64,000 nt of DNA from Hydrangea macrophylla (GCA_033977485.1 CM066998.1:31869501-31933500), one strand, 5' to 3'. Positions 1 to 12,105 are shown, counted from the first letter of the stretch. Notes: generated by a model not told the origin, from the letters alone. Program-made: numbers and translations.

Positions 1-88
1 GAACACGCTGCAATCGTCGTTTCATCTGTCGAATGTCTTGCTTCAACAAATCTATGACCCGATCATTATCCCTATATGGATTTCGCAT
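1..88 (-). CDS. Possible start of a retroelement gag-like ORF, truncated by the window edge
   Basis: On the minus strand an ATG at 86-88 opens a frame that stays open to the left edge. It reads MRNPYRDNDRVIDLLKQD and continues with a basic amphipathic stretch rich in Q, K and R. Short charged N-termini of this style are common at the start of plant Ty3/gypsy gag proteins, but 29 residues are not enough to prove that, and no primer-binding site or LTR end is visible just upstream. It could equally be chance. Only the open frame is seen; the gag reading is inference. Confidence 0.2.
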   Translation of the reverse strand, partial: MRNPYRDNDRVIDLLKQDIRQMKRRLQRV

Positions 89-177
89 CAATTAGGAGCA
101 CAAGAAATTTGTATTGGTAGCCCGTGCCAATGACAAAATAACTGGCACTCACACTGTATACTAAACAATCTTGTCCA

Positions 178-447
178 TTATAGATCATCTCCAATAACAA
201 CAGCATTGTTTGGCAGTCGAGCGTGAGTGTCACCAATGATTATGTGGCCAACATTTGTGAAAGGTAAATTATAAGGTATTCGGGTGCTAACAAAAGGACG
301 TCTTTCACCATACCAAGTCTGCCCATTAGGATCTGTGTAAGAGCAATATGCATGCCATACATTGCTAATTGAAGGAGCCCTTCTTCTACTTCTTCCAATT
401 CTCCCTCCACCTCTACCCCTCCTCATCCTAAGGAGATTTGAGTACAC
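178..447 (-). CDS. Unrecognised 89-aa ORF, hypothetical
   Basis: A minus-strand frame of 89 codons begins with an Arg/Gly/Ser-rich stretch (MRRGRGGGRIGRSRRR after seven residues) and continues into a more ordinary mixed sequence with Trp, Tyr and Cys. I do not recognise a family. It lies between the left edge and the start of the 106-bp satellite, and upstream of the possible gag-like start at 1-88 on the same strand, so it may be leader or LTR sequence of a decayed element rather than a gene. No splice sites or promoter were recognised. Confidence 0.15.
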   Translation of the reverse strand: MYSNLLRMRRGRGGGRIGRSRRRAPSISNVWHAYCSYTDPNGQTWYGERRPFVSTRIPYNLPFTNVGHIIIGDTHARLPNNAVVIGDDL

Positions 448-496
448 AGTCTATTGATATCAATAGTTTACATGATATTAATGTCTTGAAAGTATA

Positions 497-3050
497 GTTC
501 CTTGATCAATAGTTTTCTATAAATTAAACATGATTCCATTATCATTCATACATGGTTCTATTATCGTTGATACATGGTTCCATTATCGTAACTATGGTTC
601 CTAGATTTCTTGACTAGGTTCCTTTTATTTCTAAGCTTTGCTCTTGTAAATTAAACATAGTTCCTTTACCGTAAATACATGGTTCCATTATTGCAAAATA
701 TGGTTCCAAGATTTCTTGTCTCGATTCCTTTGATTTCAAAGTTTGGTTCCTCTAAATTAAACATGGTTCCATTATCATTAATACATGATTCCATCATCGT
801 AAAATATTGTTCCAGATTTCTTGTCTCGGTTCCTTTGATTTCTAAGCTTTGTTCCTCTAAATTAAACATGGTTCCATTATCGTTGATACATGGTTCCATT
901 ATTGTAAAATATGGTTCTTAGATTTCTTATCATGGTTCCTTTGATTTCTAAGTTTTGTTCCTCTAAATTAAACAAGGTTCCATTATCGTTAATACATGGT
1001 TCCATTATCGTAAAATATGGTTCATAGATTTCTTGTCTCGGTTCCTTTGATTTCTAAGCTTTGTTCCTCTAAATTAAACATGGTTCCATTATCGTTGATA
1101 CATGGTTCCATTATTGTAAAATATGGTTCTTAGATTTCTTATCATGGTTCCTTTGATTTCTAAGTTTTGTTCCTCTAAATTAAACATGGTTCTATTATCA
1201 TTGATACATGGTTCCATTATTGTAAAATATGGTGCCTAGATTTCTTGTCTCGGTTCCATTGATTTCAAAGCATTGTTCCTCTAATTTAAACATGGTTCCA
1301 TTATCGTTAATACATTGTTCCATTATCGTAAAATATGATTCCTGGATTTCTTATCTCGGTTCCTTCGATTTCTAAGTTTTGTTCCTCTAAATTAAACATG
1401 GTTCCATTATCGTTAATACATAGTTCCATTATCGTCAAATATGGTTCCTAGATTTCTTGTCTCGGTTCCTTTGATTTCTAAGTTTGGTTCCTCTAAATTA
1501 AACATGGTTCTATTATTGTTAATACATGGTTCCATCATCGTCAAATATGGTTCCTAGATTTCTTGTCTCCGTTCCTTTGATTTCTAAGCTTTGCTCCTCT
1601 AAATAAACATGGTTCCTTTATCATTGATACATGGTTCCATTATCGTAAAATATGGTTCCTAGATTTTTTGTCTCGATTCCTTCAATTTCTAAGCTATGTT
1701 CCTCTAAATTAAACATGGTTTCATTATCGTTAGTACATGGTTCTATTATCGTAAAGTATGGTTCCTACATTTCTTGTCTCGGTTCCTTTGATTTCTAAGT
1801 TTGGTTCCTCTAAATTAAACATGGTTCCATTATCATTAATACATGATTCCATCAACGTAAAATATTGTTCCAGATTTCTTGTCTCGGTTCCTTTGATTTC
1901 TAAGCTTTGTTCCTCTAAATTAAACATGGTTCCATTATCGTTGATACATGGTTCCATTATTGTAAAATATGGTTCTTAGATTTCTTATCATGGTTCCTTT
2001 GATTTCTAAGTTTTGTTCCTCTAAATTAAACATGGTTCCATTATTGTTAATACATGGTTCCATTATCGTAAAATATGGTTCATAGATTTCTTGTCTCGGT
2101 TCCTTTGATTTCTAACCTTTGTTCCTCTAAATTAAACATGGTTCTATTATCATTGATACATGGTTCCATTATTGTAAAATATGGTTCCTAGATTTTTTGT
2201 CTCGGTTCCATTGATTTCTAAGCTTTGTTCCTCTAATTTAAATTTGGTTCCATTATCATAAAATATGGCTCCTAGATTTCTTGTCTCGGTTCCTTTGATT
2301 TCTAAGTTTAGTTCCTCTAAATTAAACATGGTTCTAATATCATTAATATATGGTTCCGTTATCATAAAATATGGTTCTATTATCGTAGAATATGGTTCCT
2401 AGATTTCTTGTCTCGGTTCCTTTGATTTCTAAGCTTTGTTCCTCTAAAATAAACATGGTTTCATTATCGTAGAATATGATTTCTAGGTTTCTTATCCCGG
2501 TTCCTTTGATTTCTAAGTTTAGTTCCTCTAAATTAAACATAGTTCCATTATCGTTAATAAATGGTTCTATTATCATAAAATATGGTCCCAAGATTTCTTG
2601 TCTCAGTTCCTTTGATTTCTAAGCTTGGTTCCTCTAAATTAAACATGATTCTATTATCGTTAATACATGGTTCCATTATCGTAAAATATGGTTCCTAGAT
2701 TTCTTGTCTCGGTTCCTTTGATTTCTAAGTTTTGTTCCTCTAAATTAAACATGGTTCCATTATCGTTAATACATGGTTCCATTATCGTAAAATATGGTTC
2801 CTAGATTTCTTATTCTGGTTCGTTTGATTTCTAAGTTTAGTTCCTCTAAATTAAACATAGTTCCATTATCGTTAATACATGGTTCTATTATCGTTAAATA
2901 TGGTTCCAAGATTTCTTGTCTCGGTTCCTTTGATTTCTAAGCTTTGTTCCTCTAAATTAAACATGGTTGCATTATCATTAATACATGGTTCAATTATTGT
3001 AAAATATGGTTCCTAGATATCTTTAATCATCATTCATGGTTCCTTGATCA
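497..3050. repeat. Satellite-like tandem array, 106-bp unit, about 23 copies
   Basis: Successive copies of the motif tcctttgattt lie at 831, 937, 1043, 1149, 1255, 1361, 1467, 1573, 1678, 1784, 1889, 1995, 2101, 2207, 2291, 2418, 2502, 2608, 2714, 2820 and 2926, a period of 106 bp with a few exceptions. Each unit is itself five diverged monomers of 20-22 bp, each headed by (T)GGTTCC. The exceptional intervals (84 and 127) differ from 106 by one monomer, as expected from slippage or unequal exchange at monomer level. Apparent ORFs of 70-80 codons on both strands are by-products of the repeat and are not called as genes. Confidence 0.95.
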
Positions 3051-3402
3051 TAAAAATCTCTTTCTTGACACATTTGTTTTCTTTTTTTAGGCATGATATA
3101 ATATCTTAGAAATTTCATCTTACATAAAATGTACGTTTTAAGTCTTCATGAAATATACGTTTTGTTTCTAAGTCGAGAAAGTATGACTTTTGTTCCTTTT
3201 ATTTCAATATTTTTGTTGAAGAATGACATGACTTTTCACAAATCTACAAACTATAACACCACATTTTATAGGAATATGTAATGTGAAAATTAGGAAAATA
3301 CCTTGTAGTAGATCTTTAACTTAGGTTGTCTTCTCCAAAAAAAACTTCAACATGTTGTGAAAGTGAAATTGAGAGGGTGAGTGAAACTGAAAGGGTGAAA
3401 GT
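3051..3402. other. AT-rich sequence flanking the satellite, no gene seen
   Basis: The stretch has a few degenerate gttcc words near its left end that look like eroded satellite monomers, then AT-rich sequence without an open frame of note. No RNA gene or promoter is recognised. Confidence 0.5.
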
Positions 3403-3736
3403 GTTGGGGATTTGGTGGTTGAGATATATCCCAAATATAAGTTGAAGTATTATTGCAACCTTAAATTCTTCAACTAAGTACTAGGTAGGTAGAAAAATCT
3501 TTGAAAAAGGAACAAACATACATGATCTTAGGAACAACCTTTATTCATAAAGGAATAAACATGTAACATGTACATGCAACCGGCTATTTCAAGTTCATCT
3601 ACCATTAATGCATGTCAAATAGTATTTAATGGCCACCAACTTTTGCTTTCTCCTCCAATCAACCATTGACACTTGGCAAAGTAGTTTGGTGTACCTACAC
3701 CAATACCACTTTGGTGTTACACCAAAGTGATCTCCA

Positions 3737-4310
3737 ATGTTCAATTGTAAACGGATTTGCTGGTTGACGTTTTGTGTAGATATTGTGGGTGTTTTATTGT
3801 TACCAACAGTTGCAAGCTATGAGTCTTATGACTCATCCGTTACTACTCCTTTGGTTAATAGAGTTCATGTCCTCATTGTACGATTATTTATTGGTTCTAA
3901 AACAATAATATATGTATACATATTATACATATAGCTCTGTATGTATGATTTACTTTTTCCCTCATTTCAAACTAAAAGATCCCTTTTTTCCATAAACTTG
4001 TTTATACATATGTGATATTTTTCTTCATTTTATATTGAGCTAGTGTTGCATGGGTAAAGACGGTATTAGTGGGCGAGCTCTTTGCCTTATCAAGTTGTGC
4101 AGACTTGATGGACTTACGGCAAGGGTTGCTGGGCTGTTGTATCCTGGAGACAGCGTGCTATTTTCAACTGCACCGGTAATACCCTCCATCTCAAGAGAGC
4201 ATATCGCATCTCATCTCAGCCACTCTATTATTAGTTCTATTCATGGAATTGACGCCTATAATATTCTATTGGTGGATTCTCTGAAGGCTGTATTGTATTA
4301 TTCTCTAATA
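3737..4310 (+). repeat. Left LTR-like repeat of the non-coding element
   Basis: This matches 6958-7547 along its whole length at roughly 85-90% by eye, including the shared word ttatgactcatccgttact, the TGCATGGGTA segment and the terminal ggctgtattgtattattct. It ends with taata where the right copy ends with caaca, so the terminus has decayed. No primer-binding site such as TGGTATCAGAGC follows. The 88-codon frame beginning at 4050 lies inside this repeat and has a counterpart in the other copy that is frameshifted, so it is not considered a gene. Confidence 0.7.
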
Positions 4311-6871
4311 ATTTGAGATGATACAAGTGGAGAAAAATAGTTGGTAAGAATTCAGATTTTTGGTCGTGGTAGCTATTTCCATGGCTAAGGAATGTTTTCT
4401 AAATTTGCTTCGTTGAGATATAAACATATATTTGATGGAAAATAGTGGGAGTTTAAAATTTTAATTATTTCTATGATTCTCATGAAAATAGGTAAATTGG
4501 ACTAAGTATTGATTAAAGAAAATTGTGATTATAAATGTGGTATGTTGTCATGTTTAAAAAAAAACATGAAAAAAAGAAAATGTTTGGTGGTTGACTTTCT
4601 ATTAAACTAATTGGTCTGGGATCTAGGTCGAAGGCTGAAGTTGGAATGATTGCTAATGCTTTGCCTTCATGATTATTGTTGATAGAACTCGTTACTGAGA
4701 ATTGAGGATTGTTGTCTTCCATTTCTTAAAGCTTTTTATATCGTTGCGTTAAGTATTCAATACCATACATATGGTGTAAAAGTGGCCCCTTTGTTTACAT
4801 TTACTTTTTGTTGGAAATATCTTTCTTATTTTGAGAATAAGTTTTGGTACTTAAAAAAAGTGTAAGTTGATATATGAATTTGAGTTTTTGGGACTTTCAA
4901 ATTTTTGAGACACTCAATTTTTTTGTTCTTATTTGGAATATATGTAAATGGTGCAAAAAAAAACCATTGAAGGAAAAAAGATGTTTAAATGACTTTAGTG
5001 TACTCCGAGAACTCATACTATTTAAAAAATTGCTCTCCTTGTATTTTTGAGAAAAATTTTAGTGCCAGAAAAAATGATCTTGCGAGAGACGTACTATGAG
5101 ATTTTCGCAAAGTAAGTTTTTACATGCTTTTGAGAAATGATGATCTTAAAATTGATTTTTGTAGTTTACGAAAAAATTTTGCATCTAAATTTTGGAGATT
5201 AGCTGGCAAGAATATATGAACATTAGAAAATTTTGGAAGGAGATATCAAATTGTCTTTTGAGATGTCGTGCAAGTTCTAGCTCCTTATATTTTGTGGAAA
5301 AATAGTGTATGACAACTTACGTAATGGGTCCTAAATTGTGAGTTATGGATTTTTTTTTCGGATAATGGGAGTCTTAAAAATAATATTATGTTGATTGGCA
5401 TATCCTTTATTATGAAACTATTTGTTGGATGTATGTTTCCAACTCCTAGGTCAACAGTGTAAGGTTTAGTAGAAGCGTGAGATGAACGACATTGATAACT
5501 TAGTTTAAAAGAGAATAATGTGTGTACTTTGGATTTAATCCAAGACGATGGCATGTGATCCCTTGGATACTATCCAAGATGATTATTTTGTGAATGCCTT
5601 GGATATTCTCCAAGAAGAACAATTTGGGTTAGTTTTGGTTTTAATTCAAGATTATTAAAATTGATATCTTTGGATTTTTTCCAAAATAGCATGATACCTT
5701 GATTTTGACTCAAGATGATATGATAAGTGCATATTGAGAAATTCACCATGGTTCTTAGAGTTAACCAAAATGAATTTGGTAATACCTTGGGATTTCCAAG
5801 ATGATTATCTAATATTGAATACCATTACTTGTGTAATGAGATAGTCAAAGGAAAAAAAATATGAATTATGGTTTGCTTAACTAAAGGTTTTCCACTATAT
5901 TAAAAAAGTATAGTGATGAAATTGGAACGCCCTACAGGGTGATTCACTGTATACCATTGGCTATGCGTTTATATTGGGATGTGGAGTTTATTTGTTGAAT
6001 GTCAATGATGAAGTGTGTTGGTTTATGATTTTCTGTATGAAACTTTAATGTTCGAGAAATTAATACCTCTTGTTTTGATGCATGTGATTGTACTTCAATG
6101 ATTGGAAGAGTAAGAATAAGTACTACAATGGGAAAAACAAAAACAAAAAAAATTGTAAAATCCCTTAAAAGTGAAGTGACGAGTTATGGAGATAATTATC
6201 TATAAAAGCTTTAGTTAAAGTTAAATTTTAGATTGCATCGAGGGGGATAGGCCTAAAGCCTAGAGAAAGAAAAATCGGTTATGAGGATACCCTACCTAGG
6301 GACCAGAGATCCTTAGAACTAGGTTTAAAGGGAAACAAATCGTAGAGTGGTTTGATTGACATGCACTAAATTGAGCACTAGCTCATTGGCTATCCCTATG
6401 GTATAAGTGCATGGGTCTCATGATAGATATAATGTTGAGTTGCTTACAACTCTTAATGAGTTCTATAGCCATATTGGTGGGATGTCAGAGTCATGAGAGC
6501 ATCCTGGATAGACCCACCTATTTGAGTGTGGATGTGGGGCCGCTTCCTCTGAGAATAAGGCTAATTCTCTAGAGCGCTCAGGAAGCCGGGATCTAGCACA
6601 TGGCCGTAAATGTGCTAGCTTAGAAGTTTGGAATAGACTGCTGAAAAATTATGTGTGTGATGCAACATCTTGTTTCTCCAAAGTAGTCATAGTTCAAGAT
6701 ATCGTCACTATTGACTCTGGAACAAGAGTTGTTGAACACTAAGTGGGGGTTCAAGCCATTGGCACCCTCGTTAAGCATTGTTTTTTGTTTTTATTTTTTA
6801 TTTATTTTATTTTTCTTATTATCTTTATTAAATATGTGATTATTTTATTTGTATTAAAATAAGTGGAAGAT
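4311..6871 (+). other. Non-coding interior of the LTR element
   Basis: There is no open frame with recognisable gag or pol motifs. The segment contains a cluster of short hairpins at 5528-5800, where stems of the type CTTGGAT/ATCCAAG recur, and a moderately GC-richer block at 6235-6770 that looks more conserved than its surroundings. Its last bases are a purine-rich tract adjoining the right LTR. Confidence 0.55.
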
Positions 6872-7547
6872 TGTTGTATTATTTTAATAAAAATAATTTA
6901 TTATTTAAATTATTTAAAGGAGTTTGCAACTCTTCAAATGTCTATTCAAACATTTTAATGTTCAATGGTTAAAGGATTTACTGGTGGACGTTTTGTATAG
7001 ATATTGAGGGTGTTTTATTGTAACCAACTGTGACAAGCTGTGAGTCTTATGACTCATCCGTTACTACTCCTTTTGGTTAATAGAGTTCATGTCCTCATTG
7101 TACAATTATTTATTGGTTCTGAAACAATAAGATATGTGTATATATTATACATATACCTCCGTATGTATGATTTACTTCTTTCCCTCATTTCAAACCAAAA
7201 GATCCCTTTTTGTGCAGAAACTTGTTTATACATATAAGATATATTTCTTCATTTTATATTGAGCTAGTGTTGCATGGGTAGAGAAGGTACTAGTGGGCAA
7301 GCTCTTTGCCTTATCAAGTTGTGCAAACTTGATGGGCTTACGGTAAGGTTGGCCAGGCTACTGTATCCCGGAGACGGCGTGCTATTTCTACTACACCGGG
7401 TAATACTCGTAGAGGGAGCGTATCGTCTCAAGAAAGCGTGTCGCACCTCATCCTAGCCACTCTCTTATTAGTTATATTCATGGAATTGACGGTTATTATA
7501 TTCTATTGGTGGATTCTCTGAAGGCTGTATTGTATTATTCTCCAACA
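6872..7547 (+). repeat. Right LTR of the non-coding element
   Basis: It begins TGTTGTATT directly after a purine-rich tract and ends TCCAACA, giving the TG...CA ends expected of an LTR with a short terminal inverted repeat (TGTTG/CAACA). From 6958 onward it matches the left copy at 3737-4310. Confidence 0.65.
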
Positions 7548-8076
7548 AGAGACGTGTGGGATAGTTTTATTGCCAAATTGAAATGACAAGAACATTCATA
7601 GACAAACAATGAACTAACCACTAATAAGAGATACAATATAAAGATATTATAGCTATATGAAAAGATACATGTTTGTCGACTAAGAGAGTGGGACTTTTGG
7701 CGAGACCTATATTTCTGCATATATGAGTACATTTCCATGGCTATATATAGGATACCACATAAGAACGCATGCAAGGTTATACAAAAGGGAGCATCCAAAA
7801 TTTCTCAAATTTATTTCAACAAAGGTTAAAATCAAAAGTACAATATATTTGGTGAACAACATCAAAATCATCAAATACCAAAATAAATAATAGCATTGAA
7901 GCACATACATACGGACTCAGTAAATTCCATTTACGAACATAAGTAACCAAAATTACCGAAACGTAAAATTCAGAAATCAAGGGTCAAAACACATCAATTT
8001 CCCCGTCAGCACTAGCGGGGGGAGGGGGGTTAGGCGAACTGAAACTATGAAATAAAGCAAATTAAAAGTGTGTGAG
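7548..8076. other. Unique AT-rich spacer, nothing recognised
   Basis: No open frame with family resemblance, no repeat longer than a few bases, and no RNA gene is seen here. A short G-run occurs near 8018-8030. Confidence 0.4.
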
Positions 8077-8137
8077 AGAGAGAGAGAGAAAGAGGAGGAG
8101 GAGGAGGAGGAGGAGGAGGAGGAGGAGGAGGAGGAGA
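8077..8137. repeat. Compound microsatellite (GA)n then (GAG)n
   Basis: A (ga)n run passes into about fifteen gag/agg triplets. It creates spurious polyarginine and polyproline frames on the two strands, which are not genes. Confidence 0.95.
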
Positions 8138-9849
8138 GGAAAATTGATCGAGATTGACGCCACGTTTGGCAGAGCTGAACCAGAGGTGAGAAGTGGTGTC
8201 ACCGAATATGGCCACGCCGGAGATAACCCTATCATTGATCAGTGTGGTAGGTTCTTGATGCGTATGAGATATATGGATGGGTATAACATGTAAGCAGGTT
8301 GGTACAGGTGATAAATATAATAAAATAATGCAGAAAGTATAGAAGAATAATAATGTATAAAATACAGTAGAGAATAGGAGTCGGAGAGGACATGGCTCGA
8401 GTGAGAACCAAGGTAGCCCCAAATAAGAGAGAGAGAGAGAAAGCAATAAGCGTCAGGGTCTTAGATGGAGGTGGTAGTATGTGGTAAGTCTGTAGTGGAG
8501 TCTTAAGGCTGTTGTGGAGACCAAGTGATGACCAAGAGTCTTTTTGGAGAGTCTAAGGATGGGAGTAAATGTCTAAAGTGTAGATTCAGAACTGATGCGC
8601 CTCAGAAAGTGTCCTTGGTTAGACCGAGTTGGATTGGGGTTATTCTTGGGGATTTTTTAGAAGACGATAGATGCCTTAAGTGCTTGGAGTTGAAGCTTAA
8701 GACTGGGTTATACCTTAAGATTCAGATTGAACCAAGTTATTCGATGTATTGAATGAGGTTAGATTTATACAAGGTTTGTGAGGTTCTTGGTACAGCTAAG
8801 GTAGCTAAGTTGGCATCTTCGGAGTGGTTCATCTATTTAAGGTAGATGGGGGACTTAAATGCGATGTGGATAAGGCAGTGTATTGAGAAGGCATGTAATA
8901 TATGAGAGGAGGTGTTGTCGATTGGTGGTGGACAAATACCATTGGCCGGTCAAAGGGAGAGGAAGGAGGAGGAATACTATTGGTGCAGAAGATTCAGCGA
9001 GGGAGGTAACCGAGGTTCTCTTTTATTGGTTCGAAGTAATAAGCGAGGGTGAATATCAAGGCTTTTCTATTGGTTTGACCAGAGGTGTCATCGCTTGGAG
9101 TGAAGATTCGGTATTGCATATTGATGGTTTTTATTGGTGTAGAAGGTTAAGCACTGGGGTTCCTTGAGGTCCTGCGAAGTTGAAGTGACTAAGCAGGGCG
9201 AGAGTCAAAGGTTTCAGCTGGTCTTGTGGTCGTAGGCCTCTAATTGGTTGTGAGGCTGGAGGGGGAGCAGGGCATGTGACGTTGGTCACGTGTCTCTCTT
9301 TCTCTTTGGGACCAACCCTACCTTTGCCTGTGAGGCATTCAGGTAGAGAGGTGCCCCTGGTTCTAGCCACCGAGCCATGAGTTCTCGAGTTCCCAATGGA
9401 TATGGCCACCCTTAGTACTGCTTCATGACCAAGGGTGGAGAATCCATGTGTAAGTGTGTGTTTGTGTATAATATAATATTTATGGCGAGTATCCGAGGAG
9501 AGATCTATTGCGGCGCATGAGGATTGTGAGCAACGCGCCTGAGGGCAAGGGGTTATTCCAAGCAATGGCCAATTCGGTGGTGAGTGGTCATTCCAAGCGG
9601 TGGCCAATTCCATGGTGATGGCCAATTCTGTGGTGAGTGGTCATTCCAATTGATGGTACGAATGGTGATTCCAAGTGATGGCAAGCTTTGACTAGTGATC
9701 GATGGTTTGACCAAGTTTTAAGTTGGGGATAATGTCCACGTGTCAGGTGAGAAGTGGTGGTATCTAATTGGAGCGAGTGGAGAGAGCAGTCGGTGAGAAT
9801 GAAGGCCACTTTGCTTTGGGGTGGGCTTCTTTGCATTGTGCTTTGCTTG
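8138..9849. other. Low-copy DNA with degenerate short repeats, no supported gene
   Basis: Several open frames of 70-160 codons occur but none shows a recognisable domain and they lie on both strands. Degenerate repeats are visible: attggtgcagaag-like words between 8960 and 9160, and ggccaattc / gtggtcattcc words repeated four or more times between 9540 and 9690. This may be a decayed element or an eroded minisatellite. Confidence 0.4.
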
Positions 9850-10320
9850 CGGGTATTCTGAAGTGGGCTTCAGAGTTGGTTACTCTGAGGTGGGCTTTGG
9901 AGTGGGTATCTGGAGTGGGCTTCGAAGTAGGTTCCTATGAGGTGGGCTTTAGAATGGGTACTCTGGAATGGGCTTCGGAGTAGGTTGCTCTGAGGTGGGC
10001 TTCAGAATGGGTACTCTGGAGTGGGCTTCGGAGTAGGTTCCTCTGAGTTGGGCTTCAGAGTTGGTACTCTGGAGTGGGCTTCGGAGTAGGTTCCTCTGAG
10101 TTGGGCTTTGGAGTTGGTACTCTGGAGTGGGCTTCATAGTAGGTTCCTCTGAGTTGGGCTTCAGAGTTAGTACTCTGGAGTGGGCTTCAGAGTAGGTTCC
10201 TCTGAGTTGGGCTTCGGAGTTGGTACTTTGGAGTGGGCTTCAGAGTAGATTCCTCTGAGGTGAACTTCAAAGTGGGTACTTTGGAGTGGGCTTCGGAGTA
10301 GATTGTTAGAATGGGCTCCT
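9850..10320. repeat. Minisatellite, 53-bp unit, about nine copies
   Basis: The anchor ttcctctgag or its variants occur at 9932, 9985, 10038, 10091, 10144, 10197 and 10250, an exact 53-bp period. Each unit is a dimer of a 26-27 bp monomer of the form tgggcttcgGAGTaggttcctctgag. Frames read through it only because it is repetitive. Confidence 0.95.
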
Positions 10321-12105
10321 CTGCAGTAGGTAGACTTGCACAGTCTTGGACTGGACTCATGGTGAGCATATAGGTGGAGCCCATAATTGATAGTGATATT
10401 GAATACACGTGGAGTCGTTGGTGACATATGTTGGCCAAACTATGTGAGTTGTCAACTATTGTCTACAATCAGTATGTGCATTGGTTGACTCAAAATGTGG
10501 GTTTTAAGGAGCTCTCAACACTTGACCTAATTCGAGTTAGGGTTCAGGCTCGTTCTCTGTCTATTGTCTAGTGAGTTGTTTTAAAAAGCAAGGGTTATTT
10601 ATATTTTATCTCCTTTAATTAGGTTCATTATCACTTTACACCATGCACTTCAAAAGTTGACACCTTTGTTTGGGGTGATTTTTATTTTAGCCAATTAGGC
10701 TCTACCTATTTAGAAATAGATCTATTTTAAAATTGAATCTATGAAATTAGTCCCTCGTCTATTTTAAGGACATAAACACCCCCACTCCCATAAATTAGAG
10801 TTTGTGAAATTCAAAACCCAGATTTGTTATATATATATATATAAAGAGATATAATTAAAAGAGAAAATTTAACAAGTACCCCCACTCCCATAAATCGGAG
10901 TTTTAATTCAAAACTTGGATTTGTTATACATATATATAGAGAGAGAATTAACTGAGAAAATTTATCTATTAAAATGAGAAACTTTTCACATTTTTAACGT
11001 AGTTGATGAGAAATTTCTCACCAACTTAAAACAAACTGCCAAAATACTTACCATATGTGAGAAATTTTATCTATTATAGTGGGAAATTTATCACATTTTT
11101 AACAGATTTGGTGAGAAATTAAACAAATTTCCCACCTAATTAAAAACTCAAAAGTAAAACACTAAAACTCCTCACTTTGTGAGAAATTTCTCTCACTAAC
11201 AAAAATTCATACACAAACTTTCAAAATACTAAAATGTAGCAACAATACACATGGATATACATATGCATACAGATATAGACATATGACTCTCTTCACCATT
11301 ACCGTTGTTCCTCTTCAAGCACTGCCTTGTACGATGATCCGAGACTCCCTTTTCCTAAAACCTCTGCCGATGCTCTGAACACCCAAAACTGGGGTTCCAA
11401 GAGTTCAAGATGAGTCAACTCATCAGGTCGGAGCTGGACTCGCTCGGCGTTGCGTGTAAACCAACAATGAGTTTCAGGAACCGTGCGATTGAATCTATTG
11501 GCAGTGACATTTTGTATATGCTATCAGTTGTTACTTAATTTACAGCACTACTAATTGATGGGAATGACCAAACAAAAAATATATACATACATTTTTTTTT
11601 ATATCAAATCGTGAGAGAGAGAGTGTGAGATAAAGAGAGAGATACAGATCGTGAGAAAGGTAGATAGATCGTGAGAGAGAGACTGAGCAGTCATTTGGGG
11701 TCAAATTAAGATTCTTAAATTCATGCCTTGGTGTGGTGATGGTACATATATATATGTATACTTATATATGTATATATTTATTGGCAAGGGTAGTTTTGTC
11801 CATTAAAAAGACACATATTTGGGAAAAGGACTAATCTCTAGTTTATAATTGTAATTAGAGACTAATTATTGTACATAGATTTGGGGATGAATCAATTTTT
11901 AAAAGAGTGTGGTTATATTACTATTTTATTTTTATGACACATACACCTACACACACTCACATTCAACCCAATCTCAAGGCCCCACAATGGCCCAATACAA
12001 AGCCCAACAAGAGCCACATAACACACAGAAGAATAAATAGGGAAAGTTAAACACCCTTACACTTCCACTTGGGGGAAGGCACGGTCACACCACTAAGCCA
12101 CTACA
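10321..12105. other. AT-rich intergenic DNA with a degenerate direct duplication
   Basis: The only structure seen is a direct duplication (10778-10870 and 10877-10961, both starting with acccccactcccataaat), scattered gagaaattt words between 10970 and 11180, (at)n tracts near 10830 and 11740-11780, and agatcgtgagaga repeats at 11610-11690. No coding or RNA gene is supported. Confidence 0.5.

Larger units (their letters stand above)
3403..7547 (+). mobile_element. Non-autonomous LTR retrotransposon, probably Copia-type, without coding capacity
   Basis: A direct repeat pair (3737-4310 and 6958-7547) flanks about 2.6 kb of non-coding DNA. The right copy can be extended left to a TGTTG at 6872 that is immediately preceded by aagtggaagat, resembling the polypurine tract plus LTR start (purine tract then TGTTG) usual in plant Copia elements, and it ends in CAACA at 7547. 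The left copy could begin at the TGTTGG at 3403, but the first 330 bp there do not match the head of the right copy. No gag or pol motif is present between them, so this resembles a large non-coding retrotransposon derivative. No matching target duplication was found, so the outer limits are uncertain. Confidence 0.55.

Noticed and set aside
666..2591. Open frames of 70-82 codons on both strands in the 106-bp array
   Set aside because: They repeat the satellite unit, occur in both directions, and reflect low stop density of the monomer.
4050..4316. 88-codon ORF in the left LTR-like repeat
   Set aside because: The equivalent in the right repeat (7274-7456) is frameshifted and truncated, so the frame is not conserved.
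8045..8446. 133-codon minus-strand frame with a polyproline run
   Set aside because: The run is the (GAG)n microsatellite read backwards; the flanks show no domain.
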